Source: Allacma fusca (lineage: Eukaryota > Arthropoda > Collembola > Symphypleona > Sminthuridae). From it: DNA of 64,000 bases. This document shows, piece by piece, positions 1 through 10,425 of this stretch. The notes under the pieces were generated by a model that searched no databases, was not told where the DNA came from, and was given only the letters and a program-made list of their open reading frames with translations. Positions within the stretch are counted from its first letter, which is position 1. Every line of letters begins with the position of its first letter. The stretch is taken from assembly GCA_947179485.1 (NCBI GenBank), contig OX359249.1, positions 50,727,402-50,791,401 on the forward strand, in the 5' to 3' direction. A program made the translations under genes and the position numbers.

Positions 1-342
1 ATGTTGTAAAGCTAGCACAACCTATATAATAACTGACTTCCGAATACTTTTAACGGAACTCTGACCATTTTACATTGTTAACATTATTAAGTAACAATGT
101 CAATATATACACAATATCTAATAACAATGCTACGTAATAAAATGCATTGGAAAACCCAGGATGCAACCAATGTATGTATGTATATATATTAAGTGACTTG
201 GGCTGGCTATCATAAATAAAGAAGCTAATAGTCTAGACGAATTCGTTGACCTTGTTTTGGTAGGGATTTTCAAAATTATTGTTATTATGAGGAAAAACTA
301 TTTTGTTGTTGAAATGTGTCTTGCAGGTTTTTCTGCGAAAAG

Positions 343-418
343 TAATTTCAAAACTCATTGCTACGCGATAATTTGAGGATTCGCGTAGGGTGGAGTCAGC
401 TACCGCTAGGGCTCCTCA
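343..418 (-). mobile_element. 3'-end fragment of a Helentron-like element
   Basis: This stretch has the same order of motifs as the terminal part of the elements at 31749 and 54392: an ATCGC-type hairpin, AATTTGAGG, then GCGTAGGGTGG and GTCAGC. The body of the element is missing. Its mirror copy lies at about 51277-51352. Confidence 0.5.
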
Positions 419-800
419 CAACTTCATCACTTCAAGTGGAGTTAGGATATATTCCCTCCGACACAATCCCTCCGGTTATATTCCCTCCGACCATAACCCC
501 TCCCTGCTTGGAAATAATCCCTCGCACAAATATTTGTAACTCATATATGCAGAAGTGTTCGTCACTATGCCAGCAAAGCAAACGCAATGCGGATCGTATG
601 GTGACTCGGCTCAACAAATAACTTATACGCCAGTTGGCATAGTAACAATTCGTTGACGAAAACTCGCGTCTAGAACTCATCATCAAGGAAGATGATTTTT
701 TACGGAAATGTTATTAACAAATGCGAAACCATGCGTTACAGCAACTTGATTTGTCTGGTCATTAGTTTGGTCATTGGTTGGTGCAATCAGTTCAATCCTT

Positions 801-950
801 ATCCTTATAAATTAATGACCTAGGGATGGAGTTTGTGGCTATTAAACTTTCGCGCTCTACTCTTAATATCAGCGCACAAGGTTTAGGCATACAGTAAGCC
901 CAAGACTGGGCTTAATTCGAAAGCCGTTTAGCCTCTACACTTTTCTGCTG
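801..950. repeat. Dispersed repeat, copy 1 (motif AATGACCTAGGGATGGAG)
   Basis: The repeat runs from TTATAAATTAATGACC through GTGGCTATTAAA, a GCGC-rich stretch, TTTAGGCATA and a GGGCTTRATTCG segment. Other copies are at 1525-1705, at 33850-33903 continuing at 36192-36440, and in the right arm. It could be a short interspersed element, but no clear RNA polymerase III boxes are visible. Confidence 0.6.
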
Positions 951-1524
951 TTGTTTTAATTTAAAGTTGGGCGTGCTCATTTCAATATATAGCAAGCCAC
1001 TATGTACTATATTATTTCACTATATAGCCAAGCAAGCCGGTGGTATACAGCAAGTCGAGAAGCACAGCGGGCTGAAACTCTGTCGCAGACGAGAGCTTTT
1101 TCAGCTCGCTCTGCTTCTCAGCTATATACCAACTCCTTGCAGCCTACTGGAAGCTCGCAATATTACACAATTTTAGATTATCACTTAAAAGCGCTAATCG
1201 TAATTATTATAAACATTAGACATAAATCATCAAATTTTGATTAAATTAAGTCTGACAGTGATCTTTAGTGGGTCGGAAGCTGTTGTCCCATAATTATTTG
1301 ATGAAATACCAACTATCCATGTATATGAAACGAATTGTTAGTCTAACAGTTAATAGTTCACATGTCTTATATAAGATTACTTTACCCGGCGAAGCGGGAC
1401 ATTAATATTAAGCCTTCTCGACAGGCCTTGATACAGGATCTATAGCCATTTAAGGTTTTGTGAATACTCTCACAATTCTCAAGTAATTTCCCATGTGCGA
1501 AGCACAGGGCTTTTACTAGTAAAT

Positions 1525-1705
1525 TAATGACCTAGGGATGGAGTTTGTGGCTATTAAAATTTCGCGCTCTACTCTGAAGAGCGCGCCAGATTTAGGCATA
1601 GAGTAAGTCTCCACGGCTGGGCTTGATTTGTAAGCGGTTAAACCTCTAAGCTCACACTACCACCTCTCCAAGTAATTGTTCCTGTGAAGCACAGGGCTGC
1701 TACTA
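1525..1705. repeat. Dispersed repeat, copy 2
   Basis: This matches the 801-950 repeat over most of its length. It is flanked by two similar segments, each containing GAAGCACAGGGCT and TACTAGT, at about 1497-1525 and 1690-1715. Confidence 0.6.
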
Positions 1706-1994
1706 GTCTTCATTATTTCATTCAAGAGTAATTATGTAGCTATACTTGTAGATATTATGAGGCCTGAGATTTCACTTGCTGTAGCTTCTTTTTAAAAAGG
1801 AATTTGGACAATTTCAACTGTACTTAATTATTTGAGGATTGTTAAATTTTGTTGCCATAGTGAGCGTAAATTTATTGGGTGTTTATACAAACAGTCCGAG
1901 GGAATATCTCCTCTCAAGGAGGGAATATGTTCGGAGGGAATGTGTTCGAGGGAATATAACCCGAGGGATTGTGTCGGAGGGAATATATCCGAAC

Positions 1995-4229
1995 ACGCTT
2001 CAAGTAGTAGTTGCAACTTCCAATTTCAATTACAACTTCAATTTGAAACAAAATGTTAGTTGAATATTCAAGTTCAACTTCCATTCAACTAGCAAATAAA
2101 GCTTTTCATTTGAGAAGCATAGTCAATTCCAGGGTTGTAAAAATGAAAATGGCCTGAGTTTTATGCCTGCCCACCTAAAAATGCCCTGAAAATGCCAAAA
2201 ACGCCGAAAATGCCTTACTTTGAAAATGCCCGGCATTTTGGGCAGGCATATTCGGCATTTTGGTAAAAATTATAAAAATGAGCTTTGAAAGCATTTATAC
2301 ATTATGACCATTATTGATCCTCCAGCGTAAACATGGGAGTTTGTATGACATGTTCAAGCGCATCCAGTCTGAAGAAAGTTATAATGTTGATTTTTCAAAA
2401 AGAAATCCAATTGTCTTAAAACATTATTGTCCGTGGTTTAAAAAATGGACTAACAATAACAGAAGATTTCAAATATCCTTAAAAATTTTACAATATTCAT
2501 TTGCTTTCAAACCTTGTAAACACTCAACACTATTACGTAAAAACACTTCACGGGTTTTAAAAACAGATTTGACCACTGCCTGTGAATGATTTAAATTTGT
2601 ATAATAGTAAAAATACAACACAAAAATGTCTATACAAAATGAAGTTTCATTAGTTATGAATTTTGGATTTTATAACTATATTACATACGAACTTGCCGTT
2701 GTAAAATGTTTCAAAACTTGGAGCTTCTATTGAAAATTCTATTACTCCAATTAAAACACTAATTTTAGGAGTTCAAAATTACTTTTTGCTGATGTCCGGT
2801 GTTTTAACTATGGAACTCTTGTCAGTTTTAAATATTTTTTTTGCACCTTTAGTATAATGTTTGCTCGCGAAGTCTTATAAGCATGCATCATCATGTATGC
2901 GAACGAGATCTTAATAATATAAAATGTAAAATAATAATTTGTTTTTCATAAAATTGTCTATTCCATGGCCTGGATGCACAAAGGGAACTAGCAGTGGACA
3001 TACTTTAGACGGAGAGGAACCAGGAGAAGCTTCCCATCTGCATGGCTCGCTAGACAGTCCAGTCTAATGAGCGTCCGTTTATATCTTCCTAAAAACCCAA
3101 ATCTCTTCTCCTTCCCAATTATCTCCTACCCTGCAATTTCCTCAGCTGGAGCTATAAAGACTTGTGATATACTTCCTCATTGGGAGGAATGGACTGATGG
3201 GTATTTGTCCCACTTGTCTAGCTCTGTATGCTCATATTTACAGGGATGTCATGTGTACGATACCCAGTACATGTGGTTTCCAACCCATCAACCGGCGAGA
3301 GCCGTTATAAGCTTCTCAGTTGTAACTTCACAAGTTAGAAAAATTGTGTATGGCATGATGACTAATGGTTAATTGCAAGAATAAAATGCGCCCCTGTGAG
3401 AGGCTGATAATAATAATAATATTTAAAGATACTGTTTCGTAATTTAGAATGACAAATTAGTAGCTCAAATCGAAAAATCGGGGCGAAAATGCCAAAAATG
3501 CCTGCCCCAGACTGAATATGCCCAAAATGCCAAAAATGCCTGCCCCAGACAGAATATGCCCAAAATGCCAAAAATGCCATAAAATGAAAATACCGAAAAT
3601 GCCAGGGCATTTTGGGCAGGCATACTACCGAAAATGCGATGGCACTTTCAACGTCAATTCAACTTCAAGTTGCTGAAGTACAAATAATGGACAGTTGAAG
3701 TTGATCAATTATTGACAATTTCTGAACGAATTAAGCATGCAAGTTGGCAAAAGCTTTGTAGTAAATTACGGGAGTCCACTGGTAGTTTTAATGAACAAAA
3801 CATATTGCGCCACGCAACGTAAAGCTCCTGAAATCTAGTTCATACACTATCTGCATTACGTTAAAATAATTCATAAGTTTAATCAACGTTATTCGTTATG
3901 AGTGAGGAAACGTTGAAAATCGTTGATGTAATTTGTTAGTGGAGACTCAGAAGATGGTTCAAGCAGTCATCTAGAATCAAAAGAAATCCTCTGACAAACA
4001 AGTATGTATTCAACGACGGAGTTTATGATTAAATTGATTATGATTCTTAAATAAAAAGCTTCATTTGGTAGTTGAATTGAAGTTAAAATTGAATTTTTAA
4101 CTAAAAAAGTTGTTTCAAATTGAGGTTGACTTCAATTATTCACAATTTATCTTTTTTAATAAATTGAAGTTGACTTAAAGTTGTAATTGAAATGGTAAGT
4201 TGCAACTACTACTTGAAGTTGCAAGGATT
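1995..4229. mobile_element. Composite transposon block with CAACTTCAA subterminal repeats
   Basis: The left end reads CTTCAAGTAGTAGTTGCAAC and the right end (about 4205-4228) carries its reverse complement. Next to each are AACTTCAATT-type repeats. Arrays of AAAATGCC(AAA) lie inside at 2150-2275 and 3485-3640 and may belong to a second, nested element. No coding region could be supported. A related CAACTTCAA stretch lies at 6060-6130. Confidence 0.5.
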
Positions 4230-4324
4230 TTATTTTTTATCTGCTTAAAATATTATTAAATCATTCGCAGTGTATTGCAACACACGCAACATGAGAAATA
4301 TTTGAGCAAGTAAATATAAATAAT

Positions 4325-5839
4325 CTATTTCTTCAAAGAAGGAACATTGTTGATGGCCTTTAAAGCATTAATGATTCCGTGTCCAGCTCTGTTGTTAGGA
4401 AACTGTGTGTTCGGAATACCTCCACACGATCCCATCACAGAAGTGACTGGTTCGGTTGATTTTATTAAAATGCTCCTGATCTCGTCTTTGGTTAAGGTCG
4501 GATTTTTTTGCAACATTAGAGCAACTATTCCAGCGACCATCGGTGTAGCAGAACTACATCCACCACCGGGGCCATAGTACGAATCTGAATAGTACGAGTT
4601 TGATTCGGGAACTATCAAAAGTTCGCCAGGAGCAACAAGGTCAGGCTTAATAATACCGGATGGCCCTGGACCTGCGCTAGACATGTACTCCACTTCGTCC
4701 TCACTGTTAGTGTACCCAACGCCTATAAACTCATCGTAACTCCCTGGAGCTCCACCAGATTTGCAATCGACGTGTCCCAAATTCCCAATGCAGAATATAA
4801 AATTTATATCAGCTTCGAAGAGTATAGGGGCGATTTCTCTCATTGCAGTGTCATCTTCATCCGGAATGTAGTACCAACTATTATTAACAACACGGGGCGC
4901 CTTTGAGCAGTCCTTATTCTTCCCTTGGTAATCAGTTGGGCATAACATGAACTGAAAGCAGAGCAATATCCAGTCTTCTCGATAAAGAAGTAAATATGAT
5001 GCTAAACATGCCATCCATTTCGCACCAGGAGCCACGCCAAGACCGTAATCACCGACTATTGGACCCAAGCAAGGAGTCCCGTGTCCCCCCAAGTCTGTTG
5101 GCTTATCCGTAAACTCGTGTGGGTCAAACCAGCCGTAGTTTTTTGTTCCGACGTAGGATTCTTGGAGAGAATCATGACTCCATCGAACTCCAGTATCGAT
5201 AATACCCACGCGAACGCCTGTCCCGTCATACCCAAGTTCCCAAACTGCTGGTGCTTGAATCCGTTTCACTCCCCATTGAAGGAGATCGTCATCCCCGAGC
5301 CCCAAATGTTTTTCTGGCCCCATTACGTTGGTCTTTAACGGTTTTGTGTTATTTTCTGCAGTTCTATTTTGACTGATTTCATTAGAGAACTTCAAATAGT
5401 TCACTTGTTTGATTTTCATCACCTCAGGAATTGAAACAATTTTTTCCACAAATTCTAAAGACGCTCCACTGATGGACAGCTGATTGGTTATCCACAATTG
5501 ATGGAAACGTATTACCGACTTTTCTTTCTGCACAAGTTCGAGGACAGACTTTTGGGAATGTTTTGCAAGGTTTTCCAACTCATCTGACAGTAGCGACAGT
5601 TTTTGGACTCTATCCTGCGCGGATTTCAGCCTTTGGGAGATTGTTTTCACAAAGTCTTTCGGCCGGACTTTGAATGTAACCGTTATATCAGCCAACGCAT
5701 TGCTTGTGAAGAATAATTTCAGGTCGGATGAAATTATTTCCTCTCCAGCCATGACATTGGAAACTTTCAGTAAACTAATTGGATTTATAATAAGACCCAG
5801 AACAAAAAAGGCAAACCTGCAATAGCAAGGGAGGCTCAT
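4325..5839 (-). CDS. Secreted subtilisin-like serine peptidase (S8, bacillopeptidase F-like), left-arm copy
   Basis: Predicted pre-pro-subtilase that hydrolyses proteins outside the cell. The reading frame is open from 5965 (546 residues); I start at Met43 (5839) because a hydrophobic signal peptide follows, giving 504 residues. The ATG at 5965 also has a good context (CAAACAATGG) and cannot be excluded. Numbering from 5965: a helical prodomain spans about 75-190, as in bacillopeptidase F precursors. The S8 domain follows, with Asp257 (IIDTGV), His295 (GGHGTP), oxyanion Asn395 (IGNLG) and Ser471 (CSSATPMVAG), so the triad is complete. The segment near 320-335 looks unlike family members and could mark relaxed constraint. 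There is no intron. The gene lies in the palindrome arm, 95 bp from transposon repeats. The S8 assignment is firm; substrate is unknown. Confidence 0.85.
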   Translation of the reverse strand: MSLPCYCRFAFFVLGLIINPISLLKVSNVMAGEEIISSDLKLFFTSNALADITVTFKVRPKDFVKTISQRLKSAQDRVQKLSLLSDELENLAKHSQKSVLELVQKEKSVIRFHQLWITNQLSISGASLEFVEKIVSIPEVMKIKQVNYLKFSNEISQNRTAENNTKPLKTNVMGPEKHLGLGDDDLLQWGVKRIQAPAVWELGYDGTGVRVGIIDTGVRWSHDSLQESYVGTKNYGWFDPHEFTDKPTDLGGHGTPCLGPIVGDYGLGVAPGAKWMACLASYLLLYREDWILLCFQFMLCPTDYQGKNKDCSKAPRVVNNSWYYIPDEDDTAMREIAPILFEADINFIFCIGNLGHVDCKSGGAPGSYDEFIGVGYTNSEDEVEYMSSAGPGPSGIIKPDLVAPGELLIVPESNSYYSDSYYGPGGGCSSATPMVAGIVALMLQKNPTLTKDEIRSILIKSTEPVTSVMGSCGGIPNTQFPNNRAGHGIINALKAINNVPSLKK

Positions 5840-5979
5840 TTTGACCAATTTAAGACCAGGCTGGACAAAAAGTAAAGTTATAAAGTATTGTACAATGTCT
5901 GACAATATACGCGCATGGAGGTTTTGGAAAACAGTACGAAGTTGCCAATAAAGAATTTTTACCATTGTTTGTCAATTCA

Positions 5980-6400
5980 GCTAAGTCAAGTATCAACAAC
6001 TATTTTCACAAACGCATTTTTAATTGACAGTCAATTACCGAAAGCAAACTGATAGCTTCAATATTTGAAGTTGCCAATTACAAGTAGTTAAATTTGTACA
6101 AATTGAAGTTGACTTGAAGTTGATTTAAATTAAGTCGAACAAATAACGTGTCATTAAAAATTTCTCCTTAATATCAAAATAAAAATATAGTGGTTTATGA
6201 CGTGCTCGTCTATTCCTTTTAACACGTACAATTACTGGAAGCTACACTTAATACCATTACAGTGAATCTAAGTTTCCCCGGGGAGCTTTTTGGAAACATC
6301 AAGTGATATTTGCTTCAAACACTCCAAATGGTTTCCCAACTTCAGACCAACCCTAAACTGCGTCGATAAATACATAATGATTGATAACTAACTAATAATA
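5980..6400. other. Upstream region of the subtilisin gene with CAACTTCAA-type repeats
   Basis: Motifs related to TTGAAGTTGACTTGAAGTTG occur at 6060-6130. The rest is unrecognised and no promoter element is convincing. Confidence 0.35.
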
Positions 6401-6412
6401 TTGATAACTGTG

Positions 6413-6429
6413 AGGCCCCGAAGGGGCCA
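6413..6429. other. Perfect GC hairpin
   Basis: AGGCCCCGAAGGGGCC forms a stem of six G-C pairs with a GAA loop, conspicuous in AT-rich surroundings. It does not match the histone mRNA stem-loop. The role is unknown. A mirror copy lies near 45265-45281. Confidence 0.4.
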
Positions 6430-6549
6430 ACGCAGTGACATTGACGCTCGTCTTCCTCGTCCGAAACGACGGGTTAGGCTTTCAGTTCCCCAAATACTGA
6501 TTCACCCCAACATTCAGATACGAAAGAATAACCAAATAATTTTTTTTTC

Positions 6550-6830
6550 TATGCTAGTTTACCTTGAAAAGGATATCTCTTCTAAGGAAGGAATCTTTGG
6601 AGATATGTAGCATGTGTGTTTAATTATATAATTATACATTTGGTTTTCCACGATGCTAATATTTGTATCACGTCACCAGAATATCCGTGTATAATCATTA
6701 CGAGGTTTAAGGTTTTGCAAATTTCATTGGCAGGGCTACTTCAATTAAAAGCTCTGAACTTGCATATAAATACAGCGCTCTTTAGCAATGCAGAACACAA
6801 TCATTAAATACTATAGTTACAAATTTATGA
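6550..6830. repeat. Dispersed noncoding repeat shared with 23745 and 24463
   Basis: The stretch beginning ATGCTAGTTTACCTTG continues through TTTGGTTTTCCACGATGC to TATAAATACAGCGCTC. It is clearly related to 24463-24690 and in part to 23747-23870. The frames differ between copies, so it is probably noncoding. Confidence 0.6.
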
Positions 6831-8600
6831 TTTTAGAGCATGCTGCAAAACTTGATATTACTTTGGCAATCAAATTTGTAAGTAAGTAGCTGCTAGTAAG
6901 CAAATCAGCATGGAAATGATACAGGAAAAACTGGTCAATAAAGCAGCAAAATTAAACAAGTAAATATTTTCCTTGTGACACAAAAAAGGAATGGGCTTTC
7001 ACGCTGGCGCAATTATGTTTTTGGAATTTTTATTTAATTACAATTAACGTAAGGGTTATTTATGAACCAAATTACTAAAAGGCACAACAACAGTGAATAA
7101 CTTATTTTTTTGTACTTTTTGTGTTTTGGTACTTGTGGTAAATGTCCTGTTGTGGAGATATCGAAATTACAAACCTTGGGTGAGAGGATTGCACAAATGT
7201 ATAAGAAAGTTTCACTTCCTAAAAAATCCGTGCACTGCACTGATTTTGGCAAACTTTGTTTGCATGTGTAGGAAAGTGAAACTTATATTTAAAGATTTAT
7301 TGTGAGGTAGGGAAATAGAGTTGCATTGTGATCTGTAAAGAACACATGTCCATACGTCAATTCGTTGAAAATATAGCAACTGCTGATGCAAATGTTTTGA
7401 TAATTGTATCCAGAAAATAATTTTCTGGGGTCAAACGGTTGACCCTGGGTCACGGAAAATACCAAAAGGAACATCTAGAATGCATGACCGTTTTTTTGGG
7501 ACAAGCCCCATGTCCGTATGTCATTGTCATCAGGTGAGTTGTGCGACTCACAAGATTTGGTAGACGGTCGGACGGACGGAACAGACTCGTCTATAAGAAT
7601 ATAAGAAAGTTTCACTTTACTTAATGTGTCAGAACCCTACCTTGGTGACATTGGAGTTTTAGTGCTAGTCAGATACAATTTTTAAGCTAGAAAAGATACA
7701 TTGGAATTAGAAATCTAATCGTATCCAAAGTTAGAGCTACGAATGTACTCAGGAATAGCACATTTTGGAAATCAATGTTTTACATTTTGCTTTGGATGTC
7801 AAGCATTTAATTAGTTATGTATATTTAGAATTTTAGTAATGATGAGAAAGCGAGAGAAACTTGTCTAGATTGACATTGTGTGTCACCCGGAGCAGAGGAA
7901 GATTGGATGGAAATGAAGGCATTAGAGGAAGGCACCTTCTAATTCTAATTTTTAGGGGCAAAGTGAAATGGAAAACACTATTACCTACATAGGTATGTAC
8001 TTAATTCATGGTGTCGGCATTTCCTCATGTACCATAACTATGCCGACCAACAATACCAGAGAATTGTACTGTTTTAAAGTGGTAAGGTTATTGTAAGTAT
8101 GTGAAAATACACATACTTGAAGTTATTCAAATTCCTTTCGGAAATCTATATGGAAATGTAAATGTATGAGGTAGGTTTACGTTATTAGATCTTGAGAATG
8201 AGAGTCAGTCACGAGAGAGAGGAGAGTGGTTTTGGAACTAGAGAGAGTGAGGTTTTGGGCCTCAAGGAAGGAGCTGAAAGTCAGAGTATTGTTTGTTCAC
8301 TTATTATTATTAATTATAAATAAATCAATAACCCCCTAAAGTTATTACCCCTGGTTACATACTCACTCGTATCACTTAGATCGCACCCCTTATTGCTAGT
8401 GTTCATAGGTAATTAGGAAGTTACGTGAAAGGGACTTCCGCCTATTATTATAATTATTAGGTATCATAAAGGTTATTAACAATTAACAATAACACTACCT
8501 TTCATTAATAAAAAGCATGGGTGAGTAGCACTAATACGGTTCATTGACCTGGCACAATATCAATGGTTAAAAAATTTCTAAATGTTTACTGGGACAGATC
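6831..8600. other. No gene recognised; possible decayed LTR-like stretch
   Basis: No coding region is supported. Part of this stretch (about 7626-8357) has LTR-like features: it begins TGTCAGAACCC, contains AATAAATCAATAACC, and ends GGTTACA. No target duplication is present, so a solo LTR is only a guess. Confidence 0.3.
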
Positions 8601-8637
8601 ATGCAAAAGGGAAGAACCCTATTGTGTTTGAAGAATA

Positions 8638-8761
8638 TTAGACGGGGACAATATTTTTGTCCCCGTCCCGTCCCGAATACGACATGGGGAAAATTATTTT
8701 GTCCCCGGGGACGTCCCGTCCCGGTCCGTCCAGTGTCCCGACGGGACGTCCCTGTCGCCGG
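8638..8761. mobile_element. Array of GGGACGGGACA/TGTCCCCGTCCC motifs
   Basis: This short block is made of the same motif as the delimited 53031-53202 element and the array at 58710-59055. Ends and target duplication could not be fixed. The 60 bp before it (8588-8637) recurs inverted at 59225-59280. Confidence 0.5.
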
Positions 8762-9294
8762 TAGAGCATCACCCCGTGGGATATTTTAGGGCCGTACCCG
8801 CCCGCGGCCCGTAAATTTTTAAGCCCCCGGTAAGAGCTAGGGTTGCTTCCTTTGCAGAATTCTTACAGGTATGTTTGGCCAGAGTTGATGTCCCTCCTTG
8901 GCGCGAATGCCTGCTAAAATATTCCTGCACTCATTTCACTTCACATAATTTATGACAACCTATAGTCAACCAGTATCTGTTTATTATGTATTATTTCCTG
9001 TAATTTAATTCGTTGACATTGAATGTGAAGGCTTTTTTAAAAGGTAAAATTATATGTTTGAAAATCATTCCATTTATTCAAGTCAAAGTATTTTTACAAC
9101 CCCTGATCCTGCATGAACCACTCATAAATTTTTTCACGAGCTTTTACGGTCTTTTTTAACCGCATTGAAAAGACCGAACCCGCCCGTAACCCGTCAAGAG
9201 TAATCAATAAATTTTACCCGTACCCGCCCGAAGTCCGGGCGGGCCGGGCTTTTTACGGGCTTAGCAGCAAATTTTAACTGCCCGAGATGCTCTA
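8762..9294. mobile_element. Miniature element with TAGAGCATC ends
   Basis: The left end TAGAGCATCACCCCGTGGG and the reverse complement of the right end, TAGAGCATCTCGGGC, form short inverted repeats. Subterminal CCCGCCCG/CCCGTAA motifs lie at both ends. TAGAG ends suggest the hAT group, but the 8-bp flanks (GTCGCCGG and TTACCCAG) do not match. Mirror copy: 42400-42932. Confidence 0.5.
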
Positions 9295-9341
9295 TTACCC
9301 AGTACAAATAACTGTGGCCATAACGGGGGGAATTAAAATAC

Positions 9342-9875
9342 TGTAAGGTATACATACATAGTTGTAAGAAGTGTAGTTGTAAGAAGTGATTTTAGTCATG
9401 TAATAAAATTGTTATTAGTGTTAAAGGTCAGCTCTAGCTGCGTCTAGAGCAGAGTAAAGAATCCCTGACGAGGGACTTCTCACGCTCCACTTTTGGACGC
9501 GTCTCATCTTATGAAATGATGTAATGATGTATGAATCACACACGACAGTGTTAAAGTGTGTGCAAATCTTATTTGCGAACTTCAGTCTTAGACTGAGAGT
9601 TATTCCTTTCTGTTTGATTTTTAGAATCCTCTGAGATTCCCCTTTTGTTCTATTTTTAAGTTTCTGAGTTTATTGTTGAAATAATTATCATTTCGTTTTC
9701 AGTTTCATTTTGAATAAACAATCAGCCTTCGGGTTGTTTCATTCAATAATTGTCTGGTCTTCATCTGAGACTTTTATTAATTGTTTTCATCCAATTAATT
9801 ACATTTTTAGCACGATTCATAATTAGTTAAGATTGCAAAGTTACTCAAATGGAGTGACCTCTTCTTGACCTTAAT
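9342..9875 (+). repeat. 5' LTR
   Basis: It starts TGTAAGG and ends CCTTAAT, which are imperfect inverted termini. A polyadenylation signal AATAAA is at 9713-9718. A GTTGTAAGAAGTG-type direct repeat lies at its start. Confidence 0.92.
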
Positions 9876-9876
9876 A

Positions 9877-9894
9877 TGGTGGCCCATGTCAAAG
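9877..9894 (+). other. Candidate primer-binding site
   Basis: TGGTGGCCCATGTC begins with TGG, complementary to a tRNA CCA tail, one base after the LTR. The tRNA species could not be assigned. Confidence 0.5.
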
Positions 9895-10398
9895 ACTTTT
9901 CACCAGTTTGCCCGTGAATAAGTCACCCGAATAGCTCTCAGATTAGGCTCCCCGGGTTAAAAGCGCAATAATTAAGGAAAAAGTTTGAGATTTTGGCATT
10001 CATTTGAGATTGAATTTTAACATGAGGTTTGTCTAACGGTTGATTTTATTCCCGTCTCGAGAAAATTTTTTTAAAGGACTTGTAGATTGCAACTACTGAA
10101 GTCAGGTGGCCCAAGTGGCGACAACAGCTGTCTTGGACTACCCCCGATTCTACTCTCCTGGCCCACGGAGGTTCCGAGGATTGAGTCATTGTTCGCAGAG
10201 GATTTGCCTGCCTATACAAGATTTTGCAGAGGATTTGCCTGCCTTATTGGATTTTTGCAGAGGACCTTTTCCTGCTTTCAAGTTTTCTACAGAAGTTTTT
10301 CCTGTATATTTTGTGTTGACAGAGTGATTTTCCTGTCCAAGTGTTTAAATGATTTATTATTTTGGTCATATCAAGACTTACTGATGTTTTACTGGAAA

Positions 10399-10407
10399 AA
10401 GGTACGT
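10399..10407 (+). promoter_or_regulatory. Candidate splice donor for a subgenomic env mRNA
   Basis: AAG|GTACGT is a near-perfect donor 24 bases before the gag ATG. A T-rich acceptor (TTACTTTAG, ending 15606) lies just before the third ORFs. Splicing from a leader to env is known in errantiviruses; here it is inferred. Confidence 0.4.
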
Positions 10408-10425
10408 ACATAATTATGGTTTTTT

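Larger units (their letters stand above)
445..1990. mobile_element. Transposon-like element with ~46-bp inverted ends made of TTCCCTCC units
   Basis: Bases 445-490 and 1945-1990 are inverted repeats starting GGATATATTCCCTCCGACAC, with about two mismatches. Internal sequence has no convincing coding region but carries two copies of a dispersed repeat (801-950 and 1525-1705). No clean target duplication could be found. A mirror copy lies at about 49704-51250. Confidence 0.55.
1..9341. repeat. Left arm (outer part) of large inverted duplication
   Basis: Base 1 pairs with 51694 and base 9341 with 42353 on the opposite strand. The arm resumes at 18401 after the LTR retrotransposon. Differences I noticed are few: a T-run of 6 versus 7 near 697, GC/TT at 3390-3391, TT/GC at 3913-3914 and a T/C at 7102; this is not an exhaustive count. 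The arm includes the subtilisin-like gene and many repeats. Base 1 is the window edge, so the duplication may extend further left. Confidence 0.97.

Noticed and set aside
358-1244. Several short open frames of 60-90 codons in the left arm and their mirror copies
   Set aside because: They lie in repeat ends or in low-complexity TTCCCTCC units and share no coding signature.
445-4229. Assigning the TTCCCTCC and CAACTTCAA blocks to the hAT group
   Set aside because: No 8-bp target duplication or CAG/TAG-type termini could be demonstrated.
6413-6429. Histone mRNA 3' stem-loop
   Set aside because: The loop and stem sequence do not fit, and no histone gene is nearby.
7626-8357. Solo LTR
   Set aside because: AATAAA and a GGTTACA end are present, but start and end are not inverted and no target duplication was found.
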